A stretch of DNA of 64,000 nucleotides from CAZAYY01 sp964489525 (GTDB lineage: Bacteria > Chloroflexota > Anaerolineae > Anaerolineales > JABWBV01). Below the pieces are notes generated by a model. It had not been told where the DNA came from. It saw nothing but the letters and a program-made list of their open reading frames with translations, and ran no database searches. The DNA lies in NCBI GenBank assembly GCA_964489525.1, contig CAZAYY010000001.1:1-64000 (forward strand), given 5' to 3'. How positions within the stretch are numbered: position 1 is the stretch's first letter; the number at the start of each line of letters is the position of its first letter. Shown here piece after piece: positions 54,370 to 62,809 of this stretch. The position numbers and the translations under genes are program-made.

Positions 54370-55437
54370 ATGAAAAAAGCATTAATCACCGGTATCACAG
54401 GTCAGGACGGCTCATACCTTGCCGAGCTGCTGCTTGCCCAGGGCTATGAGGTCCACGGCATCATTCGCAGGGCCAGCGCCTTCAACACCCGCCGGATTGA
54501 CCACATCTACAAAGACCCGCACAGTAAAGGCGGTGCCAACCTGCATCTGCATTACGGCGACATTGGCGGCAGCGGCAATCTGGTTGACCTGATTTATGAA
54601 ATCCGCCCGGACGAAGTCTACAACCTGGCGGCACAGAGCCATGTACGGGTCAGTTTCGACATGCCCGAATACACGGGCGATGTCACCGGCCTGGGCGCCA
54701 TTCGCCTGCTGGAAGCGGTGCGCAAGAGCGGCATCAAAGCCCGGGTCTACCAGGCTTCGTCCAGCGAGATGTTTGGCGCAGCCAAGCCTCCCCAAAGCGA
54801 GCTGACTCCCTTTGTGCCGCAAAGCCCGTATGCCGCCGCCAAGGTCTATGCCTACTGGGTCACCCGCAACTACCGCGAGGCCTACCAGATGTTTTCCACC
54901 AACGGCATCTTGTTCAACCACGAGTCGCCCCGCCGCGGCGAAACCTTTGTGACCCGCAAGATCACCCGGGCTGTGGCGGCCATTAAGGCTGGAACCCAGA
55001 AAAAGCTCTACCTGGGCAACCTCGACGCCCGCCGCGATTGGGGCTATGCTCCCGATTACGTCGCCGCCATGTGGAAGATGCTGCAGACCGACAACCCCAA
55101 CGATTTTGTGGTTGGCACCGGCGAGGCCCACTCGGTGCGCGAGTTCCTGGATGAGGCCTTTGGCTATGTGGACATGGATTGGAAAGACTATGTCGAGATT
55201 GACCCGCGCTACTTCCGCCCAACCGAGGTGGATTACCTGCTGGCCGACCCGACCAAAACCCGCACCCTGCTCGGCTGGGAACCGCGCGTCTTCTTCAAAG
55301 ACCTGGTGCGGATTATGATTGACGCCGACCTCGAGCTGATTGGCCTGGATTCGCCTGGCGCTGGTCGCCAGATTTTGGAAAAGCACCATGGCGCCTGGCA
55401 CCGCTGGGACAGCCAGGTGATCAGTATGGAGAAATAG
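54370..55437 (+). CDS. gmd: GDP-mannose 4,6-dehydratase
   Basis: A 355-residue extended SDR. TGITGQDGSYLAELLLAQGYEVHGIIRRAS at the N-terminus is the GMD-type NADP site. AAQSHVRVSFDMPEYT is diagnostic of GMD. The catalytic set is SSSEMFG near residue 131 and SPYAAAKVYAYW near 153 (Tyr, Lys). NGILFNHESPRRGETFVTRKIT follows as in the family. Converts GDP-D-mannose to GDP-4-keto-6-deoxy-D-mannose, precursor of GDP-fucose, GDP-rhamnose or GDP-perosamine. No fucose synthase or perosamine synthase is in the window. First metabolic gene of the polysaccharide cluster. Confidence 0.96.
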   Translation: MKKALITGITGQDGSYLAELLLAQGYEVHGIIRRASAFNTRRIDHIYKDPHSKGGANLHLHYGDIGGSGNLVDLIYEIRPDEVYNLAAQSHVRVSFDMPEYTGDVTGLGAIRLLEAVRKSGIKARVYQASSSEMFGAAKPPQSELTPFVPQSPYAAAKVYAYWVTRNYREAYQMFSTNGILFNHESPRRGETFVTRKITRAVAAIKAGTQKKLYLGNLDARRDWGYAPDYVAAMWKMLQTDNPNDFVVGTGEAHSVREFLDEAFGYVDMDWKDYVEIDPRYFRPTEVDYLLADPTKTRTLLGWEPRVFFKDLVRIMIDADLELIGLDSPGAGRQILEKHHGAWHRWDSQVISMEK

Positions 55438-55461
55438 CGCCAGGCCTGGCTGCTGTTTTAA

Positions 55462-57480
55462 ATGAAAAAACTTGCACCGCTGCTCGGCCTGCTGCTGGGC
55501 GGCGTGGCCCTCTGGCTGGCTGCCCGTTCGGTAGATTTCTCGGCCGTCTGGGAGGTATTGGCGCAGGCTTTGCAAGCGCCGCATGCCTGGCGCTGGGTCG
55601 TCCTGGCCTTGATCAGCATTTCTGCCAACAACCTGGGCAAGGTGCTGCGCTGGGCGGTCCTCACCGGGAGTTCTGGGGGTGCACCAGGTGAAGGTGCCCC
55701 AGACACGCGAAGCTTGTACGGGCGTCTCTTCTGGCTCGGAATGGTTTTCGCTGCCAGCCAGCTGGTCAACCTGGCCAGCCCCGGCCGCCTGGGTGATTTT
55801 GGCCGGGCAGCGCTCACCCGCCGCCTATCCTCAATTGACTCTTCAAGCCGGCCTACGCTGTACCCGTCGCAAACGCATGGGTTTGGCGCGGCCTTCGGCT
55901 TGGGCCTTGGCGCCCTGGTTTTAGAAAAACTGCTCGACCTGGCCGCCTTTGGGCTGCTGGCCCTGACGCTTATCCTGGCGCTGCCGTTTGGATCCGAAGT
56001 ATCCGCAGGCTCGCTTGTTACACTGCCGCCCGAACTTGATTCCCTGCCCGTTTTCGCCGGGGTTGGGGCTGCGGTACTGGTGGGGCTGCTGGCGCTGGGA
56101 ATGTTGTGGGGGCGGTTTGAGAGCCGGCTTTTACCAAAGGTGTTGGCGCTGGCCAACCGGTTTGCCCCCGCTCGCTGGGCGCCTGGCTTGCAGGCAGCCC
56201 TGGGCAGCCCGGGCAGCCTGAGCCAACCAGGTACCGTTCTGGCCCTGGCCGGGCTGACTGCCTGGGTCTGGTTTACCGCTTTGCTGACCAATCAGCTGGC
56301 ATTTTGGGCTGTGGGGCTGGATGTTCCGCCGCTGGCTGCGTTGGTGGTGCTGGTGAGTTTGCAGGTGGGCATTTCCACTGGCCTTGCCCCTGCCCATGTC
56401 GGTATTTTTGAACTGGCCTGTGTGCTGGCGCTGGGCATGTTTGGTGTTCCGGCTGCGCAAGGGCTGGCGTATGGCCTGCTGCTCCACGGCCTGCTTTTGG
56501 CCTGGCATATTGCGGCCGGCGCTCCTGCCCTGGCCTGGTTGGGTGTGACCCTGCGAAACGAAGATTTTCCCGGGCGTCCGCAGGCCGCACCAGGGACGAA
56601 CAACTCCCCTTTTTCCGACAAGCCCCCCCAGCGTGTGGCCACCCTCCAGGTGCCTTTCCTCCGGGTGGACATTCTGGGCGTTCCAGTGGCCTGCCTGGAT
56701 AAGCCCGGCCTGTTGGCAATCGCCAGTGCCTGGATCTCAGGAAACGAGGTTTCCTCAGGGAACGAAGTTTCTTCGGACCCAGCAGGTGCGGGCTTTCCGC
56801 AGTCAGCACCACGTTTGGTCACCTACGTCTACGCCAACTGCCTGAACATCTCGGTTGAACAGCCCGCCTTCAAACAAGCCCTGGCCCAAATGGACCTGGT
56901 CTATGCCGATGGGGTAGGGGTTGTCTGGGCTGGCCGGCTTTTGGCTCGAAAACAAGACAAACCCGAGTGCCGCCTGCAAAAGCTTACCGGAGCAGACTGG
57001 TTTGGCGACTTCTGCCAGCTGGCGGTCCGGCGTGGCTGGCGCATTTTTCTGTTGGGCGGCCAACCCGGAGTTGCCGAACGAGCTCGCCAGGCCCTTGAAT
57101 CCACCTACGCGGGTATCCAGGTGGTGGGCGCCGCCTCTGGCTTCTTTTCACCTGAGCAAGAAAGCGACCTGCTGGCCGAAATTGCCCGCTGCACCCCGGA
57201 TGTCCTCTTTGTGGGCATGGGCGCACCTCGCCAGGAATTCTGGCTGCAATCTGTGTCCGCCCGGCTGGCGGAAGAAACCCCATCTCTCCGGCTGGCCTGG
57301 GGGGTGGGGGCGCTTTTCGACTACCTGGCCGGGGAAGAACGCCGGGCCCCGCGCTGGATGCGCCGCCTTCCCCTCGAATGGCTGTGGCGCTGGAGCCAGG
57401 ACCCCAGTGGCAAATGGCGCCGCAATCTGCTGGGCATCCCCAAGTTTACCTGGCGCATCCTGCTTCAGTGGATAAACTAA
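55462..57480 (+). CDS. Fusion: UPF0104/flippase-like membrane domain plus WecG/TagA glycosyltransferase
   Basis: A 672-residue protein. Residues 1 to about 365 form some eight membrane segments with features of the UPF0104/AglD flippase-like family (ANNLGKVLRWAVL, LVNLASPGRLGDFGRAALTRR, GLAPAHVGIFELACVLAL). Residues about 393-672 are a WecG/TagA/CpsF glycosyltransferase: VDILGVPVACLDKPGLL, YANCLNISVEQPAFKQAL, YADGVGVVWAGRLL, KLTGADWFGDFCQLA, GMGAPRQEFWL, GALFDYLAGEERRAP. WecG enzymes add ManNAc(A) or a similar sugar to a lipid carrier. The fusion would put that step beside a lipid-handling membrane part. A palindromic insert lies in the junction (56738-56775). Confidence 0.88.
   Translation: MKKLAPLLGLLLGGVALWLAARSVDFSAVWEVLAQALQAPHAWRWVVLALISISANNLGKVLRWAVLTGSSGGAPGEGAPDTRSLYGRLFWLGMVFAASQLVNLASPGRLGDFGRAALTRRLSSIDSSSRPTLYPSQTHGFGAAFGLGLGALVLEKLLDLAAFGLLALTLILALPFGSEVSAGSLVTLPPELDSLPVFAGVGAAVLVGLLALGMLWGRFESRLLPKVLALANRFAPARWAPGLQAALGSPGSLSQPGTVLALAGLTAWVWFTALLTNQLAFWAVGLDVPPLAALVVLVSLQVGISTGLAPAHVGIFELACVLALGMFGVPAAQGLAYGLLLHGLLLAWHIAAGAPALAWLGVTLRNEDFPGRPQAAPGTNNSPFSDKPPQRVATLQVPFLRVDILGVPVACLDKPGLLAIASAWISGNEVSSGNEVSSDPAGAGFPQSAPRLVTYVYANCLNISVEQPAFKQALAQMDLVYADGVGVVWAGRLLARKQDKPECRLQKLTGADWFGDFCQLAVRRGWRIFLLGGQPGVAERARQALESTYAGIQVVGAASGFFSPEQESDLLAEIARCTPDVLFVGMGAPRQEFWLQSVSARLAEETPSLRLAWGVGALFDYLAGEERRAPRWMRRLPLEWLWRWSQDPSGKWRRNLLGIPKFTWRILLQWIN
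56738..56775 (+). repeat. Double palindromic element inside the fusion gene
   Basis: GGAAACGAGGTTTCC at 56740-56754 and GGGAACGAAGTTTCT at 56758-56772, back to back. Each is GGAAAC/GTTTCC around a 3-base centre. They translate in frame as SGNEVSSGNEVSS within a poorly conserved loop of the glycosyltransferase domain. A third copy lies in the TPR gene. Confidence 0.8.
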
Positions 57481-57601
57481 CAAACTGCGCATAGCCGATT
57501 TACCCCTGAAACCTTCCTCCTCTCCATCCCTCCACCCCCCCATCTCCCAGCTATCTTCCAAATTCATAATTCTTAGTTCTTAATTCTTAAATTCCCCCCT
57601 G
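57481..57601. repeat. Word-like AT-rich and pyrimidine-rich spacer
   Basis: Runs of CCTCTCCATCCCTCCACC and then AATTCATAATTCTTAGTTC, TTAATTCTTAA. No frame. The same kind of simple-word spacer separates other genes here (54,258; 58,619; 61,363; 62,808). Confidence 0.5.
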
Positions 57602-58594
57602 ATGTCTTCATCCCCAACCGCTCTGATCACCGGCGCTGCCGGGCAAGATGGATATTACCTGAGCCAACTGCTCCTCGAGCAGGGCTACAGGGTGTTGGCG
57701 CTTGACCGCCCCGGCAAAATCGGCCAGTTCCCTGTGGGGGAGAAGGGCCTTTCTGCGAGCGCCTTTGCCGCAAATTTCCAACCCGTCCCATACGACCTGA
57801 GCAACCTGGCCGGCTTGCCAGACTTGCTCGAAAGCACCGCCCCCGACGAGGTCTACCACCTGGCGGCGCTTTCTTCGGTGGGGGGGTCGTGGGCCGATCC
57901 GGTTGGCTATGTCCAGGTCAACGCTGCCCTGGTGGCCGCCCTGCTGGAGGCCCTGCGCCGTGTTCGCCCCCAGGCCCGTTTTTACCAGGCCTCTTCCAGC
58001 GAACTCTTTGGTGCACCCAACCACTTCCCCCAAAACGAAGCCACCTCCTTTGACCCGCGCAGCCCCTACGCCTCTGCCAAAGCCTGCGCCCACTACCTGG
58101 TCAAAAGCTACCGGGAGGGCTACGGCATGTATGCCGTTTCGGGGATCTTGTTCAACCACGAATCGCCCCGCCGCGACCTGCTCTACGTCACCCGCAAGGT
58201 TACCCACGCTGCCGCTCGCATCAGCCTGGGCCTGCAGGAACGGCTTGGCCTGGGCAACTTGAGCAACCTGCGCGACTGGGGGTATGCGGGCGATTATGTG
58301 CGCGCCATGTGGCTCATGCTCCAGCAAGACACCCCTGAGGATTATGTCATCGGCACCGGCAAGCTGCACACCGTGGCCGATCTGTGCGACCTGGCTTTTG
58401 GCTGCCTGGGCCTGGATTATCGGGCCTACGTCTACACCGACCCTCAGTTCTACCGCCCCCTCGAACCCGGCCTGATTGTCGCCGACAGCAGCAAAGCCCA
58501 CCGCCAGTTGGGCTGGCAGCCCCAGGTTTCCTTCGAAGCCCTGATCCAGATGATGGTTGAGCACGACCTGGAAACTCTCAAACAATCCACCTGA
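57602..58594 (+). CDS. GDP-mannose 4,6-dehydratase-like NAD(P)-dependent sugar dehydratase
   Basis: A 330-residue extended SDR paralogous to gmd at 54370. TGAAGQDGYYLSQLLLEQGYRVLALDR is the nucleotide site. SSSELFG near residue 135 and SPYASAKACAHYLV near 157 give the catalytic Ser, Glu, Tyr and Lys. GILFNHESPRRDLLYVTRKVTHA and LSNLRDWGYAGDYVRAMWLML are GMD-type. AALSSVGGSWADPVGY replaces the GMD AAQSHVxxSF stretch, so the substrate may differ from GDP-mannose. It could be a GDP-6-deoxy-mannose reductase-type or related enzyme. There is no ribosome site at the ATG. Confidence 0.82.
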   Translation: MSSSPTALITGAAGQDGYYLSQLLLEQGYRVLALDRPGKIGQFPVGEKGLSASAFAANFQPVPYDLSNLAGLPDLLESTAPDEVYHLAALSSVGGSWADPVGYVQVNAALVAALLEALRRVRPQARFYQASSSELFGAPNHFPQNEATSFDPRSPYASAKACAHYLVKSYREGYGMYAVSGILFNHESPRRDLLYVTRKVTHAAARISLGLQERLGLGNLSNLRDWGYAGDYVRAMWLMLQQDTPEDYVIGTGKLHTVADLCDLAFGCLGLDYRAYVYTDPQFYRPLEPGLIVADSSKAHRQLGWQPQVSFEALIQMMVEHDLETLKQST

Positions 58595-58664
58595 TCCGCC
58601 CCGCACCACCCGCCCAAAACAATTCCCAATTCAAAATTTAAAATTTCCAAATTTTCATTTTCTG
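58595..58664. repeat. AT-rich word spacer
   Basis: AACAATTCCCAATTCAAAAT, TTAAAATTTCCAAATTTTCA. Near-palindromic AAATTT words, no frame. Separates the sugar dehydratase from the phosphatase. Confidence 0.4.
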
Positions 58665-59135
58665 ATGCCCTCCATCTTATTCGTTTGCACCGGCAACATC
58701 TGCCGCTCTCCCCTGGCTGAAGGCCTCTTCAAAGACCTGCTGGCCAGCAAAGGCCTCAGCGACCACTGGCGGGTCAGCTCCGCCGGCACCTGGGCCTTGC
58801 CCGGTGAGCCAGCTGCCTACGAAGTCCAAAACATCCTCACCCGGCGCGGCGTGGACCTGACAAGCCACCGTGCCCGTGAAGTCAACCGCACCCTCATTGC
58901 CAACGCCGACCTGGTGTTGACCATGACCCGCAGTCAGAAAGAAGCCCTGCAGCTCGAGTTCCCCGGCCAGGCCAGCCGCATCATGCTCATCAGCGAACTG
59001 GGCGGCATGGTCTACGACATCCCCGACCCCTACGGCGGCCCGTCGGAGCTGTACGGGGAGATCGCCGGCGAACTCGAAGCCCTGCTCGAAATGGGCTGGA
59101 AAACCACCTTCGCTAACCTTGCCCGAGAGGGCTAA
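58665..59135 (+). CDS. Low-molecular-weight protein tyrosine phosphatase (Wzb-like)
   Basis: A 156-residue protein from the ATG at 58665. The P-loop is VCTGNICRSPLAEG with nucleophile C8 and R14, and the general acid is in DIPDPYGGPSELY near residue 120. This is the full LMW-PTP set. In capsule and exopolysaccharide clusters such enzymes (Wzb) dephosphorylate the tyrosine kinase Wzc that controls polymer length. No kinase partner is visible in this window; it may lie to the right. Confidence 0.93.
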   Translation: MPSILFVCTGNICRSPLAEGLFKDLLASKGLSDHWRVSSAGTWALPGEPAAYEVQNILTRRGVDLTSHRAREVNRTLIANADLVLTMTRSQKEALQLEFPGQASRIMLISELGGMVYDIPDPYGGPSELYGEIAGELEALLEMGWKTTFANLAREG

Positions 59136-59255
59136 ACGAACCCGGCACCCACAAAACGGTGCTCCGTTTCGGGGAACTGCTTTGATGATGGGTGTTCCAT
59201 CTGTAAGGATGGAAAGAGCGTACGCTCTCTCCATCCTTGGCCGTTTATATTTTCC

Positions 59256-60656
59256 TTGACCAATCCAACCTCTGATCCAACCCCCACCCCAGACGTTTCC
59301 GCCGCATCTTCCCGCATTGCCGCACGCTACACCAGCACGGGGGTGCCAGCGGCCCATCTTCCCCCCGCTGTCGAACCCGGGCCGCTGGCTGCCCAGCTTT
59401 TCCAGGCGGTCTGCAACACCCTGGCAGGCGTCCCCAACGCCGGCGAATGGGTATATCTGCCCGCAGAAGCCTGGCCGCTGCTGCCCGGCATAACCGATTT
59501 CGAAGGGGTTGGCCCCCTGCTCTTCACCGTCCTGCGCCGCGGCAGCACTCTGCCCCTGGCCAGCCTGGCCAATTCCGCCCCGGCCATCCAGGCCCTCGGC
59601 CAGCAGTACTACAACACCGCCGCCCAAAACACCCTTTTCCATAAAGCCCTGCTGCAAATTTTGGCTGCTTTCCAGTCTGCGGGTGTGCAGCCGCTTCTCT
59701 TAAAGGGCGCTGCGCTGGCTTTTACCCATTTTGCCCAGGACGATCGCCCCGTCTACCTCGACCCGGCCCTGCGCCCCATGGTGGACCTCGATTTCCTCGT
59801 CCGCCTCGAACAGCGCGGCGCGGCCCTCGAAGCCCTCGAAAGCCTCGGCTATACCGACGCCGAACCCGAAACCGTGCCCGGCCTGGCCCAGCACACCCTC
59901 CACGCCGCCTACTACCGCGGCGGCCCCGCCAACCGGGTTGGCGTTGAACTGCACTGGAACCTGATCGCCGGCCCCGCCGACGAACGCACCGTGCCCTCCG
60001 AATGGTTTTGGGCCCAGGCCCGCCCGGCTGTGGTGATCCCAGATTGGGTGAATTCCTGCGGGGTCCAACCCCAAATCCTCACGCCCACTGCCCACCTGCT
60101 CTACCTTGTGGGTCACCAGGGCCTGCGTCACCCCGACTACCTGCGCCTGCTCTGGCTTTACGACATCCACCTGCTGCTCGTGCGCCACTGGATCGCAGTC
60201 CGCCAGGCTGGCGCTGAGGATCGCCAGGACACCTCGCCAAACCATTCCTTGTTGGACTGGGACACCCTCGCCCAACAGGCCCTCGCCCTCGGCTGGGGTC
60301 CTGCCCTGGCCGCCGTCCTCAGCGAAGTGCAGGCCTGCTTTGGTTCCCCACTTCCCCCGGGCTTCCTCGAGCGCCTGCCCGGCCCGCGCCTGGACCCGCA
60401 GCCCGCGTTTCAACGCACTCGCACCCAACACACCTGGGACGAACTGCGCCGCCTGGCCCCCCTGGCCCGCATCCAGGCCATCTTCGCCCTGCTTTTCCCC
60501 GCCCCATCCTACATGCGCTGGCGCTACCAGAAACGCCCCGCCGGGGCATTTCCACCCGCCGGGTCGCTGCCCCTCATCCTGGCCTACCCCTACCGCTGGT
60601 TCGACATGGCCGCCGACCTCGCCCGCACGCTCATCAAAAAGGCCCGCCGCCGGTGA
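59256..60656 (+). CDS. Nucleotidyltransferase-family protein (PF14907-like)
   Basis: A 466-residue protein opening at TTG 59256 with no ATG nearby, so the start is uncertain. The PF14907 core is LLLKGAALAFTHF near residue 149 and RPMVDLDFLVRLEQ near 174, with the D-x-D metal pair kept (DLD). GVELHWNLIAGPADERTVPSEWFWAQARP and HLLYLVGHQGLRH follow as in the family. These proteins occur in exopolysaccharide and peptide-modification clusters, but their reaction is not settled. The stop overlaps the next gene's GTG (GTGA). Confidence 0.8.
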   Translation: MTNPTSDPTPTPDVSAASSRIAARYTSTGVPAAHLPPAVEPGPLAAQLFQAVCNTLAGVPNAGEWVYLPAEAWPLLPGITDFEGVGPLLFTVLRRGSTLPLASLANSAPAIQALGQQYYNTAAQNTLFHKALLQILAAFQSAGVQPLLLKGAALAFTHFAQDDRPVYLDPALRPMVDLDFLVRLEQRGAALEALESLGYTDAEPETVPGLAQHTLHAAYYRGGPANRVGVELHWNLIAGPADERTVPSEWFWAQARPAVVIPDWVNSCGVQPQILTPTAHLLYLVGHQGLRHPDYLRLLWLYDIHLLLVRHWIAVRQAGAEDRQDTSPNHSLLDWDTLAQQALALGWGPALAAVLSEVQACFGSPLPPGFLERLPGPRLDPQPAFQRTRTQHTWDELRRLAPLARIQAIFALLFPAPSYMRWRYQKRPAGAFPPAGSLPLILAYPYRWFDMAADLARTLIKKARRR

Positions 60657-61354
60657 ACCGCCGCCTGCTTTGGCTCTCCCTCGCCGTCTTCCTGGCTGCC
60701 CTCGCCCTGCTGCTCCTTCTGCCGCAAGCGCTCAGCCGCAATCTGGCCGGCCTGCAGGCCCTCGAAGTCTGCCTCACAGGAAACGAAGTTTCCTCGGGCC
60801 CGGCTGCCCAAAATCTCCAACCTGGCTTCCCCTTCTTCGCCGCTGGCCTGGCCCGCTGCCAGGGGAATGAACAGGCTGCCCTGCAGTCCTACACCCAGGC
60901 CTTCGCCGACCCCCACACCCCGGTAGACGCCGTGCGCGGTGCCTTCCCGACCGATCTCGACCTTGCCCGCCAGGCTGTTGCCGCCCGCCCCGATGACCCC
61001 GCCTCCTTCTTCTGGCTCGCCGACATCCTCCGCTCCAGCGACCCCGCCGCCGCCATCCCCGTCTACGAACAGGCCCTCACCCTCGCCCCGCGCGAAGCCC
61101 TCGCCTGGGACCGCCTGGGCCATTTATATGAAGACGCCCAGCGCCTGGAAGACGCCCTCCACGCCTACAGCCAGGCCTGCCGCTACCTCGACCAGGGCAA
61201 AAACGGCTGCCTCAACGCCGGGGGTGTCGCCATGCGCCTCGAACGCTACGCCGAAGCCGCCGACTTCTACCGCCAGGCCCTCCGCCAGCTCCCCAACTAC
61301 CCCCCCGCCCAGGCCGGCTACACCGCCGCCCTCGAAGCCCTGCAAGGCCCATAA
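60653..61354 (+). CDS. Membrane-anchored TPR protein
   Basis: A 233-residue protein from GTG 60653, coupled to the upstream stop by a GTGA overlap. Residues 5-28 are one hydrophobic anchor (LLWLSLAVFLAALALLLLLP). TPR units follow: AAGLARCQGNEQAALQSYTQAF, ASFFWLADILRSSDPAAAIPVYEQAL, ALAWDRLGHLYEDAQRLEDALHAYSQA, and GVAMRLERYAEAADFYRQALRQ. A palindromic element (60777-60797) inserts TGNEVSSG between the anchor and the repeats. Probably a scaffold for the polysaccharide assembly machinery. Confidence 0.82.
   Translation: MNRRLLWLSLAVFLAALALLLLLPQALSRNLAGLQALEVCLTGNEVSSGPAAQNLQPGFPFFAAGLARCQGNEQAALQSYTQAFADPHTPVDAVRGAFPTDLDLARQAVAARPDDPASFFWLADILRSSDPAAAIPVYEQALTLAPREALAWDRLGHLYEDAQRLEDALHAYSQACRYLDQGKNGCLNAGGVAMRLERYAEAADFYRQALRQLPNYPPAQAGYTAALEALQGP
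60777..60797 (+). repeat. Palindromic element inside the TPR gene
   Basis: CAGGAAACGAAGTTTCCTCG: GGAAAC (60779-60784), GAA, GTTTCC (60788-60793). Same core as the two copies at 56740 and 56758, and again in frame as GNEVSSG. Confidence 0.8.
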
Positions 61355-61388
61355 GAGTTTCAACACAAAGCACACAAAGCGGGTATCT

Positions 61389-61935
61389 GGCCGCGAATGG
61401 CGCTAATTTCCGCGAAGTCGGTGAAGCAGGCAGGCCCATACATTACGCGAATTTCTGCAAAGCGAAATCAAGTGAACGAAATCCTTCATAAAGAGCTTTC
61501 TTTTCAGATTGTCGGGGCGGCAATGGAAGTCCACCGTATTTTGGGGCCAGGTTTTTTGGAAGCCGTATATGAAGAAGCACTTGCGCAAGAACTCACACTG
61601 CGAGAAATTCCTTTTGAAAGACAAAAACAGCTCAAAGTGAATTATAAGGGGGTTGTGGTTGGGGAATACATTGCGGATATCGTGGTCAATGACACCGTGA
61701 TTATCGAATTAAAAGCCAGGCCCAATCTGGTTCCAGCCAATGAAGCCCAGGCAATCAACTACCTTGCCGCAACGGGATATAAACTTGCGCTCATCTTAAA
61801 TTTTGGCACACCTTCTCTGCAACAAAAGCGAATTGTCCTTTCAACCCAAAAGCCAAAAAAAAACCTCAACAAATCAGTGTAATTCTTAAGTAGAAAACAA
61901 CAGAAAAATTCGAGAAAATTCGCGTAATTCGTGGC
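61389..61935. mobile_element. Inverted-repeat cassette carrying a GxxExxY gene
   Basis: Left end 61389-61416 (GGCCGCGAATGGCGCTAATT, then TCCGCGAA) and right end 61908-61935 read as its complement (GCCACGAATTACGCGAATTT, then TCTCGAAT) align at 21 of 27 bases as imperfect inverted repeats. The only gene inside is the GxxExxY protein. The left end is preceded by an AAAGCACACAAAG word block. No transposase. The boundaries follow the repeats and are approximate. Confidence 0.6.
61472..61882 (+). CDS. GxxExxY protein (PD-(D/E)XK-like superfamily)
   Basis: A 136-residue protein if started at GTG 61472 (VNEILHKELSF); the frame is open to 61397, but the earlier part is repeat-derived. The name-giving motif is GFLEAVYEEAL. 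Then come FERQKQLKVNYKGVVVGEYIADIVVNDTVIIELKA, which holds the D...ExK nuclease-like residues, and EAQAINYLAATGYKLALILNFG. The family is widespread as small stand-alone genes in intergenic repeats, with no settled role. Composition is clearly more AT-rich than the C-rich genes around it. It lies between inverted repeats, which suggests insertion between the TPR gene and the ABC permease. Confidence 0.9.
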   Translation: MNEILHKELSFQIVGAAMEVHRILGPGFLEAVYEEALAQELTLREIPFERQKQLKVNYKGVVVGEYIADIVVNDTVIIELKARPNLVPANEAQAINYLAATGYKLALILNFGTPSLQQKRIVLSTQKPKKNLNKSV

Positions 61936-61946
61936 AAAAACTCCCT

Positions 61947-62801
61947 ATGACTGAAACAACCTCCGATTCCTGGACCATGATCATCCGCCCCCGCCGCGGC
62001 TGGTGGGACCTCCGCCTGCGCGAACTGTGGGACGCCCGCGAACTCGTCGGCCTCTTCGTCTGGCGCGACTTCGTCTCCGTCTACAAACAAACCATCCTAG
62101 GCCCCCTCTGGTACCTCATCCAACCCCTCCTCACCACCCTCACCTTCACCGTCATCTTTGGCCGCATCGCCAGCCTGCCCACCGACGGCCTGCCCGACTT
62201 CCTCTTCTACCTCTCCGGCAACGTCATCTGGCACTACTTCGCCGAATGCCTCACCAAAACCAGCGTCACCTTCAGCGCCAACGCCGGCCTTTTTGGCAAA
62301 GTCTACTTCCCCCGCCTCGCCGTCCCCATCTCCATCCTCATCTCCAACATGATCGCCTTCGCCATCCAATTCGGCATGTTCCTCGCCTTTGGCGCCTACT
62401 TCCTCCTCTCCGGCTCCGCCATCGAACCCAACCTCTGGATCCTCACCCTCCCGCTCCTGCTCCTCCTCATGGCCGGCCTCGGCCTGGGCTTTGGCCTGAT
62501 TGTCTCCGCCCTCACCACCCGCTACCGAGACCTGCGCTACCTGGTCAGCTTTGGCATCTCCCTCGCCATGTACGCCACCCCCGTCATCTACCCCGTCTCC
62601 TCCGTCCCCGAGCGCTTCCAATGGCTCATCCAGCTCAACCCCCTCGCCCCCGTCGTCGAAACCTTCCGCCACGCCTTCCTCGGCGCCGGTAACGCCAGCG
62701 CCGCCGGCCTCCTCTACAGCGCCGCCTTCACCGCCGTCCTCCTCCTCCTCGGCATCCTCATCTTCAACCGGGTGGAGAACACGTTTATGGATACGGTGTA
62801 G
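61947..62801 (+). CDS. ABC-2 type polysaccharide export permease (Wzm-like)
   Basis: A 284-residue protein with six membrane segments. Wzm/TagG marks are LFVWRDFVSVYKQTILGPLWYLIQPLL, LFYLSGNVIWHYFAECL, GKVYFPRLAVPIS, SALTTRYRDLRYLVSFGISLAMYATPVIYPVSSVP and LNPLAPVVETFRHAFLG. It exports undecaprenol-linked glycan across the membrane with an ATPase partner (Wzt). No ATPase gene follows at once: a four-helix-bundle cassette and an SGNH gene do. C-rich codon use matches its cluster neighbours. Confidence 0.93.
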   Translation: MTETTSDSWTMIIRPRRGWWDLRLRELWDARELVGLFVWRDFVSVYKQTILGPLWYLIQPLLTTLTFTVIFGRIASLPTDGLPDFLFYLSGNVIWHYFAECLTKTSVTFSANAGLFGKVYFPRLAVPISILISNMIAFAIQFGMFLAFGAYFLLSGSAIEPNLWILTLPLLLLLMAGLGLGFGLIVSALTTRYRDLRYLVSFGISLAMYATPVIYPVSSVPERFQWLIQLNPLAPVVETFRHAFLGAGNASAAGLLYSAAFTAVLLLLGILIFNRVENTFMDTV

Positions 62802-62809
62802 GGGGAGAT

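Noticed and set aside
62097..62672. A 191-codon Gly/Asp/Glu-rich minus-strand frame
   Set aside because: Antisense to the Wzm-like permease. The composition simply mirrors its C-rich codons.
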